Below, in pieces: positions 1-6,540 of a stretch of 10,551 nt of DNA. This stretch comes from Planctomycetota bacterium (GTDB lineage: Bacteria; Planctomycetota; Phycisphaerae; UBA1845). The notes below the pieces were generated by a model. That model was not told where the DNA came from, did no database searches, and saw nothing but the letters and a program-made list of their open reading frames with translations. A program made the position numbers and the translations under genes. How positions within the stretch are numbered: the first letter of the stretch is position 1; each line of letters opens with the position of its first letter. The DNA is taken from assembly GCA_024277835.1 (NCBI GenBank), contig JAJRUK010000375.1, forward strand, positions 1 to 10,551, in the 5' to 3' direction.

Positions 1-1263
1 ACTGACCTCGCCAGCGCTGAAACACTCTCCAACTCACTTACCCAAATTGCCAACCTCGGCGCCGACCTGCGCTTTGGTGGTCATAAGGGGATCGATCCGA
101 GCAAGTTCGACCTCACAATCGTCAACCCAGCCATCGTAAAACGCCATTCTGAGCTATTCAGCCGAATAAATGACACCAAAGCGCCATGGACAACCGAAAT
201 AAACCTATTCTGCAACCGCTGCCCCGCGAACGTCGTCGGCGTGACCGGTTCGTTCGGAAAAAGCACGACCTGCGCGATGCTGACGACGATCTTGAGGTTA
301 GCCGCCAACGCCAATGCGATCCCGCATCCCAAAATCCACCTCGGCGGCAACATCGGACGATCCCTGCTTGGCGACCTCGATATAATTCTTCCAAACGACC
401 TCGTTGTCCTCGAGATGTCCAACGCACAACTCGAAGACCTCCCCCGCATCGCGTGGACGCCGGACCTCGCCGCCATCACGAACCTGTGGCCTCACCACCT
501 GGATCGGTATGACACTGAGGATGACTATTTCAACGCCAAGCTCAACATCGCACGGACGCGAGAAGTTAAATCCTCGATCATCGTCGGCGACTTGCATCCA
601 CGCGCGGAACAATTGCTGGTTGATTTGGTATCCGACCATACGCAAAGACTCCAGCGCGTAACCTCCCCCGCTAAGCCGATTCAACTATCGATCGCAGGAG
701 ACCACAACCAACAGAACGCTGCCACCGCCCTGACCATCTGTAAGCACCTCGGTGTTGATGAAGGTCTCGCACGCACGGCGCTTCGAACCTTCCGCGGATT
801 GCCCGACCGCCTCGAGCACGTCCGCACGATCGACGACGTGACGTACATCAACGACTCAAAATCCACCGCGCCATCAGCCACAACGATCGCGATTCAGGCC
901 ATCCGCCAAACCCCGAAGTATGCGACAAGCGACCTGATCGTCATCATCGGAGGCAAGAAGAAAGACGTGGACTTTGGCGACTGCGCGGAACAACTCGCCC
1001 GATCGTGTCGCCTCATCATCTGCACCGGAGAATCCGGACCGCGCTTTGCGGAAGCGATCCGCCAAGCGACCACCGAAGACCCTGGCTGCCAATCGCCACG
1101 AGTCGAATGCGTAAACGCAGTGCCAGAGGCCGTCACGCTTTCAAAGTCAAGCGCGACACAGGGTGACGTCGTACTATTCTCCCCCGGCGCTCCAAGCTTC
1201 GACGCCTACGTCAACTATGTCGCACGAGGTGAGCATTTCCGCACCCTCGTACTCGATACATGA
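1..1263 (+). CDS. murD: UDP-N-acetylmuramoylalanine--D-glutamate ligase (MurD), 5'-partial
   Basis: MurD is the cytoplasmic peptidoglycan enzyme that adds D-glutamate to UDP-MurNAc-L-Ala using ATP. The frame is open from base 1, so the gene begins outside the window. 420 codons are visible against about 440-460 for the family, so roughly 30-40 N-terminal residues are missing. The first visible residues (TDLASAETL) fit the end of the first Rossmann strand of the UMP-binding domain, and VNPAI (121-135) follows. The ATP P-loop VTGSFGKSTT is at 241-270; most Mur ligases have Asn where this has Phe. Later landmarks are VLEMSNAQLE (403-432), HHLDRY (493-510) followed by AKLNIAR with the Lys position that is carbamylated in MurD, NDSKST (850-867), IIGGKKKDVDF (943-975) and FSPGAPSFD (1177-1203). 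A GTG at 241 would give a shorter ORF but would remove the UMP-binding domain, so it is not the start. The gene converges on the anti-sigma gene with a gap of 6 bp and no visible terminator. Confidence 0.95.
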   Translation, partial: TDLASAETLSNSLTQIANLGADLRFGGHKGIDPSKFDLTIVNPAIVKRHSELFSRINDTKAPWTTEINLFCNRCPANVVGVTGSFGKSTTCAMLTTILRLAANANAIPHPKIHLGGNIGRSLLGDLDIILPNDLVVLEMSNAQLEDLPRIAWTPDLAAITNLWPHHLDRYDTEDDYFNAKLNIARTREVKSSIIVGDLHPRAEQLLVDLVSDHTQRLQRVTSPAKPIQLSIAGDHNQQNAATALTICKHLGVDEGLARTALRTFRGLPDRLEHVRTIDDVTYINDSKSTAPSATTIAIQAIRQTPKYATSDLIVIIGGKKKDVDFGDCAEQLARSCRLIICTGESGPRFAEAIRQATTEDPGCQSPRVECVNAVPEAVTLSKSSATQGDVVLFSPGAPSFDAYVNYVARGEHFRTLVLDT

Positions 1264-1269
1264 TCGTAG

Positions 1270-1770
1270 CTAATTCCCCGAGAACATCGCCGTCATCGCC
1301 ATCGACAAACTCGACCCGCCCGGCTTTTTCCGATGCGCACTCACCAGCGCTGTCTCCAACGTCACCCCCGTAGGTTTCGCCGTCTCCGTGATGGTTGGCA
1401 CGTCAACCGGCAACTCACTCCGCGCCTCGCCTCGAAGAACATACCCCGCACCAAAAGCGAAGAGAATACACGCAGCATACCGATACAAAGCACCCATCCC
1501 CGATCGACTACCCCGACCATTACCCCGACCATGACCATGACCCCGACCCTCACCAACATCAATCGAGATCGCCTCCCGAGCAACGGCCTCACTCACCAAA
1601 CTCGACCCCGGCAGCGACCGCATCTTCTCAACCGCGCCGACCATCGACTGATACTCGCCGCGGCACGTCGCACAAAACGCAAGGTGCCCTTCAAACTGCG
1701 CCCGGTCCGAATCGGCCAGCTCACCGCCCAGCGCATCCGCCATCAACATTTCAAAATCGTCGCAACTCAT
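1270..1770 (-). CDS. zinc-finger anti-sigma factor, single-pass membrane protein
   Basis: This 166-residue protein has an N-terminal zf-HC2/ZAS-type zinc motif, H29-x3-C33-x2-C36, within a helical segment of the kind that binds and holds ECF sigma factors at the membrane. Residues about 74-91 form a Gly/Arg/His-rich linker. Residues about 95-112 (LYRYAACILFAFGAGYVL) are a predicted membrane helix, followed by a short C-terminal tail of about 50 residues, presumably periplasmic. The start follows a good ribosome binding site (GAGGTG, 4 nt spacing) and lies 19 bp after the sigma factor stop, so the pair is almost certainly co-transcribed. Known family role: sequesters the partner sigma factor until an envelope signal releases it. 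The signal cannot be read from sequence. The tail is too short to hold a recognisable sensor domain. Confidence 0.88.
   Translation of the reverse strand: MSCDDFEMLMADALGGELADSDRAQFEGHLAFCATCRGEYQSMVGAVEKMRSLPGSSLVSEAVAREAISIDVGEGRGHGHGRGNGRGSRSGMGALYRYAACILFAFGAGYVLRGEARSELPVDVPTITETAKPTGVTLETALVSAHRKKPGGSSLSMAMTAMFSGN
1511..1552 (-). repeat. low-complexity tract encoding a Gly/Arg/His/Asn linker
   Basis: A short degenerate tandem array of CCGACC/CATGACC-type units on the plus strand, read on the minus strand as alternating Gly with Arg, His or Asn (about residues 74-91 of the anti-sigma factor). It lies just before the membrane helix and probably acts as a flexible basic linker. Slippage-prone repeats of this kind often vary in length between strains. 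Confidence 0.6.
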
Positions 1771-1774
1771 TATT

Positions 1775-1780
1775 CACCTC
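1775..1780 (-). promoter_or_regulatory. ribosome binding site of the anti-sigma gene
   Basis: GAGGTG on the minus strand, 4 nt before the ATG at 1770. It supports translation of the anti-sigma factor from its own site within the sigma/anti-sigma transcript. Confidence 0.6.
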
Positions 1781-1789
1781 GTCCAAACT

Positions 1790-2317
1790 TCACGCGATCT
1801 CGGGCGTCGTATCACGATCATCCCACCGCCGCAGTCGATCACGAACAACCCTTACCGCACGCAAGTAATGCGTCTTCGCTGTAGACATTGAAACGCCATG
1901 CTCCGCCGCAATTTGCGCGAACGTCATCTCGTCATACACCTTCGCAATCAAAACGACCCGCTGAACATCCGTCAGCCGATTCAACGCGGCTGCGACATCC
2001 GCCCGCAGCGCCTCCTCGTCGATCGCCCGATCTGCAACAGCAGCGCCATCCGCTTCCGCAATATCATCCACCAACCCGCGATCGCTTCGCCGACCGCGCA
2101 CAACATCCACCGCGCGGTTCACCGTGACCCGCCGCAACCATCCACGCGGGACCGATGGCACCTCTTGCTCACACTGCTTGCTCCACCGTAGAAAAACATC
2201 CTGCACAACATCAAGCGCGTCGTGATGGCGACCCAACAGACGATAGGCCCATCCGTACACATCCTGCGCGTGCTGCTCGAATCGGGTAGCCACAAAATTC
2301 GCTAACGGCGTCGTCAT
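1790..2317 (-). CDS. ECF-type RNA polymerase sigma factor
   Basis: A 175-residue sigma-70 family protein of the extracytoplasmic function group. Region 2 spans about residues 10-77 and includes DVYGWAYRLLGRHHDALDVV, the core-binding and -10-recognition helices, followed by the typical LRRVTVNRAVDVVRGRR. Region 4 spans about 107-163, with the -35-binding helix-turn-helix MTFAQIAAEHGVSMSTAKTH. The ATG at 2317 was chosen because it places region 2 close to the N-terminus, as in the family. A longer ORF reaching 2470 would overlap the lipoprotein gene by about 140 bp and adds 51 residues without sigma character. The chosen start lies 13 bp after the lipoprotein stop codon and has only a weak Shine-Dalgarno (GGAA). 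The anti-sigma gene follows directly. Its regulon cannot be inferred here, and I saw no clear repeated autoregulatory promoter. Confidence 0.92.
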   Translation of the reverse strand: MTTPLANFVATRFEQHAQDVYGWAYRLLGRHHDALDVVQDVFLRWSKQCEQEVPSVPRGWLRRVTVNRAVDVVRGRRSDRGLVDDIAEADGAAVADRAIDEEALRADVAAALNRLTDVQRVVLIAKVYDEMTFAQIAAEHGVSMSTAKTHYLRAVRVVRDRLRRWDDRDTTPEIA

Positions 2318-2330
2318 AAGTCGATTCCGC

Positions 2331-3530
2331 TTATTGCTGACCGCTTGTACCACCGGCGAGTTTCGCCGTCGCGGCCAGCTCAAAGCTACGATCGCGAAAG
2401 CCTTTACCATCGAACTCCCAGATGATCCCGCCATCGTCATCGTCAATCTTATCGCCGTTATGTCCGACAATTTCGCCCGGCATGATCACCTTGATCTGAA
2501 ACGAATGTGCCCCGAGCGAGTCCGTTATATCGTAGGCCTTTTGCGATCGCATGAATTCCTTGTGAAGCATGCCCATCTGCGACTCATCGAGATTCGCAGT
2601 CGCCTTCAACTCAGCCACCGCCACCTGCATCGTCTCTCGCAGCAGATTTTTCGCAGCCGCGTCATACCGCGCGACACGTTCCGCATGATCCTCAGTCGCA
2701 TCGTCTGCGCTATCTTTCGTTCCCTCGCCGTTTGCGTCATTCGACTTTACGGTTTTACTCGAATCCGCTGACGCCCCCGACACGTCTGCCGCACCAACAG
2801 TCCCCTTGCTTACATCAGCCTCGAACTGTGCAACGAACGCCTCCCAGTCCATATCCTCATACTGACCCGTCAGAATCATTCTCGTACGAAGCCACGTATC
2901 CTGCGGCACCCGGTCTCCCAATTTTTCGATCGCGCTCTTGGCAAGTTCCATGTGCTTAAAAAGCTCAAACGTCGCAAACGCCCGCACGATGCGGGCCTTC
3001 TCCTCAATCGAAAGGTCCACAAGTTGCTTGTCGCCGAGCTTCTTGATATCGTCACCGATCAACCGATCCCGCCAATACTCAATCTGCGCCCACTCGCGTG
3101 GTATGTAAACACGTTTGAAATGCATGAACGTTCCATCCGCCCGCTGTTCAACGCGAATCGTCGTTGGAAACTGAAGATACAGCGACGCATCGCGATCACC
3201 CTTGGCTGCGAAGTTACTTGGAAGCACCTCGCGCGGAGCAAACGCCCGACTCGACGTGAGAATCACCATCTCCTTGCCTTTGTCGTCGAACTCGCTCCGG
3301 CGATCAACGACCCAACCACTCTCCGGCGAAGGAAACGCCACCGGTGTATCGAAGTCCCCCGGGTCGGCTGTGTACTCCAACGCCATCGACACCGCCCCGT
3401 TCGGCGCGATGCGAATCGTCTCTTTCCGCTCAACACAACCAGCGATCGCAACAAAGCTGGTTGCAACAATGATCCCGAATAGCCAAGTCGTTCGTTGTCT
3501 TCGACTACTTCCACGTCGCTCAGTTTGCAT
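2331..3530 (-). CDS. lipoprotein of unknown function, first gene of the sigma/anti-sigma operon
   Basis: A 399-residue predicted lipoprotein. It has a basic N-terminus, a hydrophobic stretch at about 16-31 and a lipobox IAGC with the lipidated Cys at residue 32. The mature part starts with a beta-rich segment (about 37-145). An alpha-helical middle runs to about 240, then a Ser/Asp/Glu-rich linker (about 243-285), a second helical segment (about 286-335) and a beta-like C-terminus. That C-terminus contains MPGEIVGHNG (350-359) and IIWEFDG (369-375). This P-G...NG...W layout resembles LppM/DUF3153-type lipoproteins, an impression from memory rather than a search. The start at 3530 is set by AGGAG 8 nt upstream and by the signal peptide. 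The frame stays open to 4094, but that part runs through a dispersed repeat and antisense to the methyltransferase gene. Position ahead of the sigma factor suggests an envelope role tied to this regulator. Confidence 0.82.
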   Translation of the reverse strand: MQTERRGSSRRQRTTWLFGIIVATSFVAIAGCVERKETIRIAPNGAVSMALEYTADPGDFDTPVAFPSPESGWVVDRRSEFDDKGKEMVILTSSRAFAPREVLPSNFAAKGDRDASLYLQFPTTIRVEQRADGTFMHFKRVYIPREWAQIEYWRDRLIGDDIKKLGDKQLVDLSIEEKARIVRAFATFELFKHMELAKSAIEKLGDRVPQDTWLRTRMILTGQYEDMDWEAFVAQFEADVSKGTVGAADVSGASADSSKTVKSNDANGEGTKDSADDATEDHAERVARYDAAAKNLLRETMQVAVAELKATANLDESQMGMLHKEFMRSQKAYDITDSLGAHSFQIKVIMPGEIVGHNGDKIDDDDGGIIWEFDGKGFRDRSFELAATAKLAGGTSGQQ

Positions 3531-3538
3531 CGTTATGT

Positions 3539-3543
3539 CTCCT
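3539..3543 (-). promoter_or_regulatory. ribosome binding site that sets the lipoprotein start
   Basis: AGGAG on the minus strand, 8 nt before the ATG at 3530. It decides between this start and the 188-codon longer open frame that reaches 4094. Confidence 0.75.
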
Positions 3544-3590
3544 ATGTGTGACTCAGCGTTTCGCGCTCGCACAAGTAACGGGCGACGCCA

Positions 3591-3609
3591 ACGGAAGGCG
3601 CTCTTCCGT
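3591..3609 (-). repeat. short inverted repeat (hairpin) upstream of the lipoprotein gene
   Basis: ACGGAAG and CTTCCGT form a perfect 7-bp stem around a 5-nt loop, about 60 nt upstream of the lipoprotein start. It could be an operator, a leader hairpin or part of the neighbouring repeat; the sequence does not decide. It has no T-run, so it is not a typical intrinsic terminator. Confidence 0.45.
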
Positions 3610-3630
3610 CCTCTCAACATCCTCTTCCGC

Positions 3631-3663
3631 CCCCCCTTTACCAAAGGGGATTGAGGGGGGTTG
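3631..3663. repeat. C-rich dispersed hairpin repeat, copy 1
   Basis: A run of C followed by a hairpin (CCCCTTT-acc-AAAGGGG, 3633-3649), then ATTGAGGGGGGTTG. A related copy lies at 8162-8195. Both share the plan C6-TT...AA-G-run, AT(T/C)GAG6TTG. Repeats of this form are widespread in bacterial genomes and, when translated, give the spurious peptide NPPQSPLVKGG, which appears here in the artificial upstream extension of the lipoprotein frame. Confidence 0.75.
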
Positions 3664-3829
3664 TCCTCGAAACGTGGATGTACACTTGGGCGGCATCCAC
3701 CGCCATCACCAAGCAGGACGGAAACCAACCACTTCTGGTCGACAAGAAAATAGGGAAAAGCTCCGCACACCCTCACGGGCGACAGGAATCGACATTGCGA
3801 AATCAAGAAGCGACTGCCAAGACCCAAGA

Positions 3830-4393
3830 CTATCGGCCCAACAAAGCCAATACCTCGCGGTTCCCCCCGTGACCAGCGATCGGACTCATGAAAGTCCCCA
3901 CCACCGTCCAACCCGAAGCCCTGATCGCATCGACCACCCTTTCGACAGTCCCGGCAAGATGCGCCTCCGGCAAGACCCCTTCGACCAGCAGCGTTTTGTC
4001 CGCTTCGTAGTGAGGCTTTATGAGTGTGACCGCACGCCCGCCCTCGCGGAGCATCTCGCGGACGTTGGGAAGCACCTTCGCTTGCGGTGTCCACCCGACA
4101 TCCACCGTCACAAGGTCAACACGCTCCGCAAGCGAAACGTGCATCGCGTTCTTCCGCTCCATCACGACAACACGGTCGTCCTTGCGAAGTGTCCACGCGA
4201 GCGTCCCGTACGACGTATCAACGGAAAACACCTTCCCCGCCCCGCGTTGCAACAAGCAGTCCACGAACCCGCCCACGTGGCTACCCAGGTCGGCGCAGGT
4301 CAGACCGGTTACATCAAGTTGAAAGTGATCGAGCGCAGCCGCCAGCTTCTCCCCGCCCCGCGAGACGAAGCGTTTGGAAGGCTCGGGCTTCAT
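3830..4393 (-). CDS. TlyA/FtsJ-like RNA methyltransferase lacking the S4 domain
   Basis: A 187-residue SAM-dependent methyltransferase that resembles the catalytic part of TlyA, the rRNA (cytidine-2'-O)-methyltransferase. Residues 9-20 (FVSRGGEKLAAA) match the TlyA segment joining the S4 and catalytic domains. Residues 33-48 (CADLGSHVGGFVDCLL) are the SAM-binding motif I. The FtsJ-type K-D-K-E tetrad can be placed at K16, D98 (VTVDVGW), K126 (TLIKPHYE) and E180 (GGNREVLAL). TlyA proteins are usually about 250-270 residues with an N-terminal S4 RNA-binding domain. Here an in-frame stop lies five codons upstream of the ATG (4406-4408), and only 135 bp separate the gene from rpsT, so the S4 domain is absent rather than missed. 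The start has no clear Shine-Dalgarno. Probable target is ribosomal RNA, in keeping with the rpsT neighbour, but the substrate is not shown by the sequence. Confidence 0.85.
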   Translation of the reverse strand: MKPEPSKRFVSRGGEKLAAALDHFQLDVTGLTCADLGSHVGGFVDCLLQRGAGKVFSVDTSYGTLAWTLRKDDRVVVMERKNAMHVSLAERVDLVTVDVGWTPQAKVLPNVREMLREGGRAVTLIKPHYEADKTLLVEGVLPEAHLAGTVERVVDAIRASGWTVVGTFMSPIAGHGGNREVLALLGR

Positions 4394-4528
4394 TGAATTG
4401 ATCTGTCAGTGACGGACCGCGCGATGCGCGCACAAGCGCACCTTCGCGAAAAGAAAAGCAACGCACCGAAACCATGCGCCCGAAGCGCACCCAACCTCAC
4501 ACGCGCCACAACCCGACAGGCCATCGCA

Positions 4529-4801
4529 CTACGCCTGCTTCGTTGCTTCGTGAACGAGCTTCGCCAGGCGCGATTTCTTGCGCGCGGCAGTGTTCTTGTG
4601 GAGGGTACCCTTAGCGCAAACCTGATCGATCGTCTTAGTCACCGAAACGAGCGCAGACTTTGCTTCGTCCAGCTTGCCAGCCGTCACCGCGTCTGTGAGT
4701 TTGCGTGTTTCGGTCTTGAGCGCGTTCTTGCGAGCGCGATTGCGGATTCGATTCCGCTCGTTTTGCTTGACGCGCTTCTTGGCGTCAGGAAGATTCGGCA
4801 C
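4529..4801 (-). CDS. rpsT: 30S ribosomal protein S20
   Basis: A 90-residue, strongly basic protein that matches S20 along its length: MPNLPDAKKRVKQNERNRIR at the N-terminus, and the S20 signature HKNTAARKKSRLAKLV near the C-terminus. S20 binds 16S rRNA in the body of the 30S subunit early in assembly. The start codon is GTG (plus-strand cac at 4799-4801), fixed by the conserved MPN start of the family and by an AGGAG 9 nt upstream. The gene lies 48 bp after the TPR gene stop and may share its transcript. GTG starts are common in rpsT genes and in some bacteria are linked to autogenous translational control; that is family knowledge, not shown here. Confidence 0.97.
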   Translation of the reverse strand: MPNLPDAKKRVKQNERNRIRNRARKNALKTETRKLTDAVTAGKLDEAKSALVSVTKTIDQVCAKGTLHKNTAARKKSRLAKLVHEATKQA

Positions 4802-4810
4802 GTTCAGTCT

Positions 4811-4815
4811 CTCCT
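4811..4815 (-). promoter_or_regulatory. ribosome binding site of rpsT, supporting a GTG start
   Basis: AGGAG on the minus strand, 9 nt before the GTG at 4801. It confirms the non-ATG start. Confidence 0.65.
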
Positions 4816-4849
4816 GTCAGTTTCTTACAGATTCGGGCGTCATGCCCGC

Positions 4850-6310
4850 CTATCCCTGCTCTTGCAGACCGTCCAGTCTAGCACGAACATCGCGAAAGTT
4901 GTAGTCCGCTTGGAGAATATCTCCGTAGGTTTTCTTGGCACCGGCGACGTCGCCCCCCGCCTCTTGAGCACGAGCCAGCCAATAATGCATGTTCTTACCC
5001 AACTCGTCGTCATTCTTGCCATGCGTCGAAATCGCGTCCTGGAGGGCTGAAATCGCCTGTTCCTGGTAATTCTTCCGGAAAAAGCACCGCCCCAGATACA
5101 TCCCGCACGCAGCCCGACTCTTCGAGTCGGCCCGGGCAGCCTGGAGGGTCGGAATCGCATCGTCGAACCGACCCGCGTTAAACTGGCGAACCCCAAGCTC
5201 GAATTTCAGACGAAGATCGGTTGGATATTTTTCGATCCGCTCCTCGAACACGTCAAGCTCGACCCGCAAGAGAGCGATCCGAGCCTGTTTCACCGCCTCC
5301 GCATCGCCAGCTTTCGCAGCCGTACGAACCTTGCGGACAAGCTGCTTCATCCGAAGATCGTCGGCACTTTGTTTCCACCGGTAATCGCCGAGACGATCGA
5401 ACACGCCGGTCAAAATGCCAATCGCCTTTGTCTCGTCTTCTTCGTGTTCTCGCCGGGTTAGCAGACCGACGTACGCCTTGATCGCAGTCGGCGAATCAGA
5501 GTCCTCTTGGTACTCTGCCTCCGCTTTGGCGATCAACTGCTCCATTCGGTCGTCACTCTGGACCGAACGATTCTTATCATGCAAGTCGCGCTGCCCTTCG
5601 CTGTCCGAAATACTATCGCGGTAGCTGTCACCCTTTTCGTATGCACCTTTAAGAATCGTAAGCTTGGTTGAAATGTGCTTGAGCAACACTTCGGGATTCT
5701 GGTCCTTGGGAAACCGCCGACGCCAAAGCGCCACGACCTCGACCGCAACGCGATACGATTCAACACCGAACTCCGTCTCACCTCGAGCGGCTGCCCGGTC
5801 GCCGAGCGCCTCAAGAAGCGTAATCAAACTTTGCAGGTGCTTCGCCGTCGCCTTGGGATTGGAGTCCACCGCCTTGTGAAACATGCCCGCCGCCCAGAGT
5901 CCGGCATCCTCGGCGCGAAGCTTACCAGCGTTCTTGGTAACCGCTTCGACATAGCCAACGTTGTCCGGGTCTTTCCCGAATAGCCAAAGGGCATTCAGAA
6001 ACGCTTTTTTTGCGTCCTTGTCATTGATGGACCGCTTCATCGTATCTTTCAAACCGGGCTTTTTACCGCCGGTTTGTTTGCGAGCGACGGCACAACCATG
6101 AAGCGCTTTGCACGCCTCCTCAACTGCGTCAGGCCAAAACTCAAGCCCGTTGACGTAGTATTCAATGGCATAGTCGAACTGACGTTTGGAACCCAACTCG
6201 CGGGCGCGGGTGAACCACTTTTCGGCCTTCACCTTGTCCGCATCGCTCGTGACAAGACGCGCGCTGTTCTCGGCGGTGAGTTCGGTTGGCTCGGTTGATT
6301 TCTTCGCCAT
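4850..6310 (-). CDS. tetratricopeptide repeat (TPR) protein
   Basis: A 486-residue protein, predominantly helical, with no signal peptide or membrane segment, so probably cytoplasmic. One TPR-like helical pair lies near the N-terminus (about 29-62). Clear TPR units lie at the C-terminus (about 365-397, 398-431 and 440-475) with typical small-residue spacing such as LGVRQFNAGRFDDAIPTL and YLGRCFFRKNYQEQAISAL. The centre (about 190-340) is highly charged. TPR proteins act as scaffolds for protein partners; no catalytic motif is visible and the partner is unknown. The ATG at 6310 was chosen because the polar MAKKSTEP start resembles a normal N-terminus; an open extension to 6469 adds 53 Arg-rich residues across the def promoter region and looks spurious. 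No strong Shine-Dalgarno precedes 6310, so the start is less secure. It sits 48 bp before rpsT on the same strand. Confidence 0.85.
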   Translation of the reverse strand: MAKKSTEPTELTAENSARLVTSDADKVKAEKWFTRARELGSKRQFDYAIEYYVNGLEFWPDAVEEACKALHGCAVARKQTGGKKPGLKDTMKRSINDKDAKKAFLNALWLFGKDPDNVGYVEAVTKNAGKLRAEDAGLWAAGMFHKAVDSNPKATAKHLQSLITLLEALGDRAAARGETEFGVESYRVAVEVVALWRRRFPKDQNPEVLLKHISTKLTILKGAYEKGDSYRDSISDSEGQRDLHDKNRSVQSDDRMEQLIAKAEAEYQEDSDSPTAIKAYVGLLTRREHEEDETKAIGILTGVFDRLGDYRWKQSADDLRMKQLVRKVRTAAKAGDAEAVKQARIALLRVELDVFEERIEKYPTDLRLKFELGVRQFNAGRFDDAIPTLQAARADSKSRAACGMYLGRCFFRKNYQEQAISALQDAISTHGKNDDELGKNMHYWLARAQEAGGDVAGAKKTYGDILQADYNFRDVRARLDGLQEQG

Positions 6311-6446
6311 GAAAGTCCAAGTCCGTAGATCGACGGTGTCGAGAAGTCGCGTGGGTTCATCACATCGCGTGCCACGACGGATGCACCGGGTGATCCGTAC
6401 AATTCGCCGGGCGACTCTGCGATCGGTTCGCAAACGCATTTCCGCC

Positions 6447-6474
6447 TTTACAATCGACAGCCACGTCATACTAT
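6447..6474 (+). promoter_or_regulatory. putative sigma-70 promoter of def-fmt
   Basis: TTTACA (6447-6452) and TACTAT (6469-6474) are separated by 16 bp and sit about 65 bp before the def start in the divergent region. They match the consensus boxes at 5/6 and 4/6 positions. No other pair in 6311-6540 looked better on the plus strand. This is a visual call only. Confidence 0.45.
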
Positions 6475-6540
6475 CCCTGTGAGAAGTAGTGTCAAGCTGG
6501 TGAAACGCTTGCTACGGCGCTGCGCGGCGGGCTTTTTGCA

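Larger units (their letters stand above)
3531..3829. other. intergenic region upstream of the lipoprotein operon
   Basis: 299 bp without a supported gene. It holds the lipoprotein ribosome binding site, a 7-bp-stem hairpin at 3591-3609 and the C-rich dispersed repeat at 3631-3663. The operon promoter should lie here, but I could not identify convincing -35/-10 elements. The rest (3664-3829) lies downstream of the methyltransferase gene; only a weak 5-bp stem (3689-3704) is visible and no clear terminator. Confidence 0.7.

Noticed and set aside
2318..2470. 51-codon N-terminal extension of the sigma factor
   Set aside because: It overlaps the lipoprotein coding end and has no sigma-like sequence; region 2 begins just after the 2317 start.
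3531..4094. 188-codon upstream extension of the lipoprotein frame
   Set aside because: It runs through the C-rich repeat (giving NPPQSPLVKGG) and antisense to the methyltransferase gene; the true start at 3530 has AGGAG and a lipoprotein signal peptide.
3548..4396. Plus-strand 282-codon open frame
   Set aside because: It is antisense to the methyltransferase gene and passes through a repeat; the translation is low in hydrophobic residues and shows no domain.
4475..4489. Possible terminator of rpsT (5-bp stem TGCGC/GCGCA)
   Set aside because: The stem is short and no T-run follows on the minus strand; nothing else in 4394-4528 looks like a terminator.
4834..4848. Hairpin CGGGC/GCCCG between the TPR gene and rpsT
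   Set aside because: A 5-bp stem without a T-run, overlapping nothing recognisable; too weak to call a terminator or attenuator.
4409..5050. Plus-strand 213-codon open frame
   Set aside because: It is the antisense shadow of rpsT and the end of the TPR gene, both firmly identified.
6311..6469. Arg-rich 53-codon extension of the TPR protein
   Set aside because: It covers the divergent promoter region and its composition is unlike the rest of the protein.
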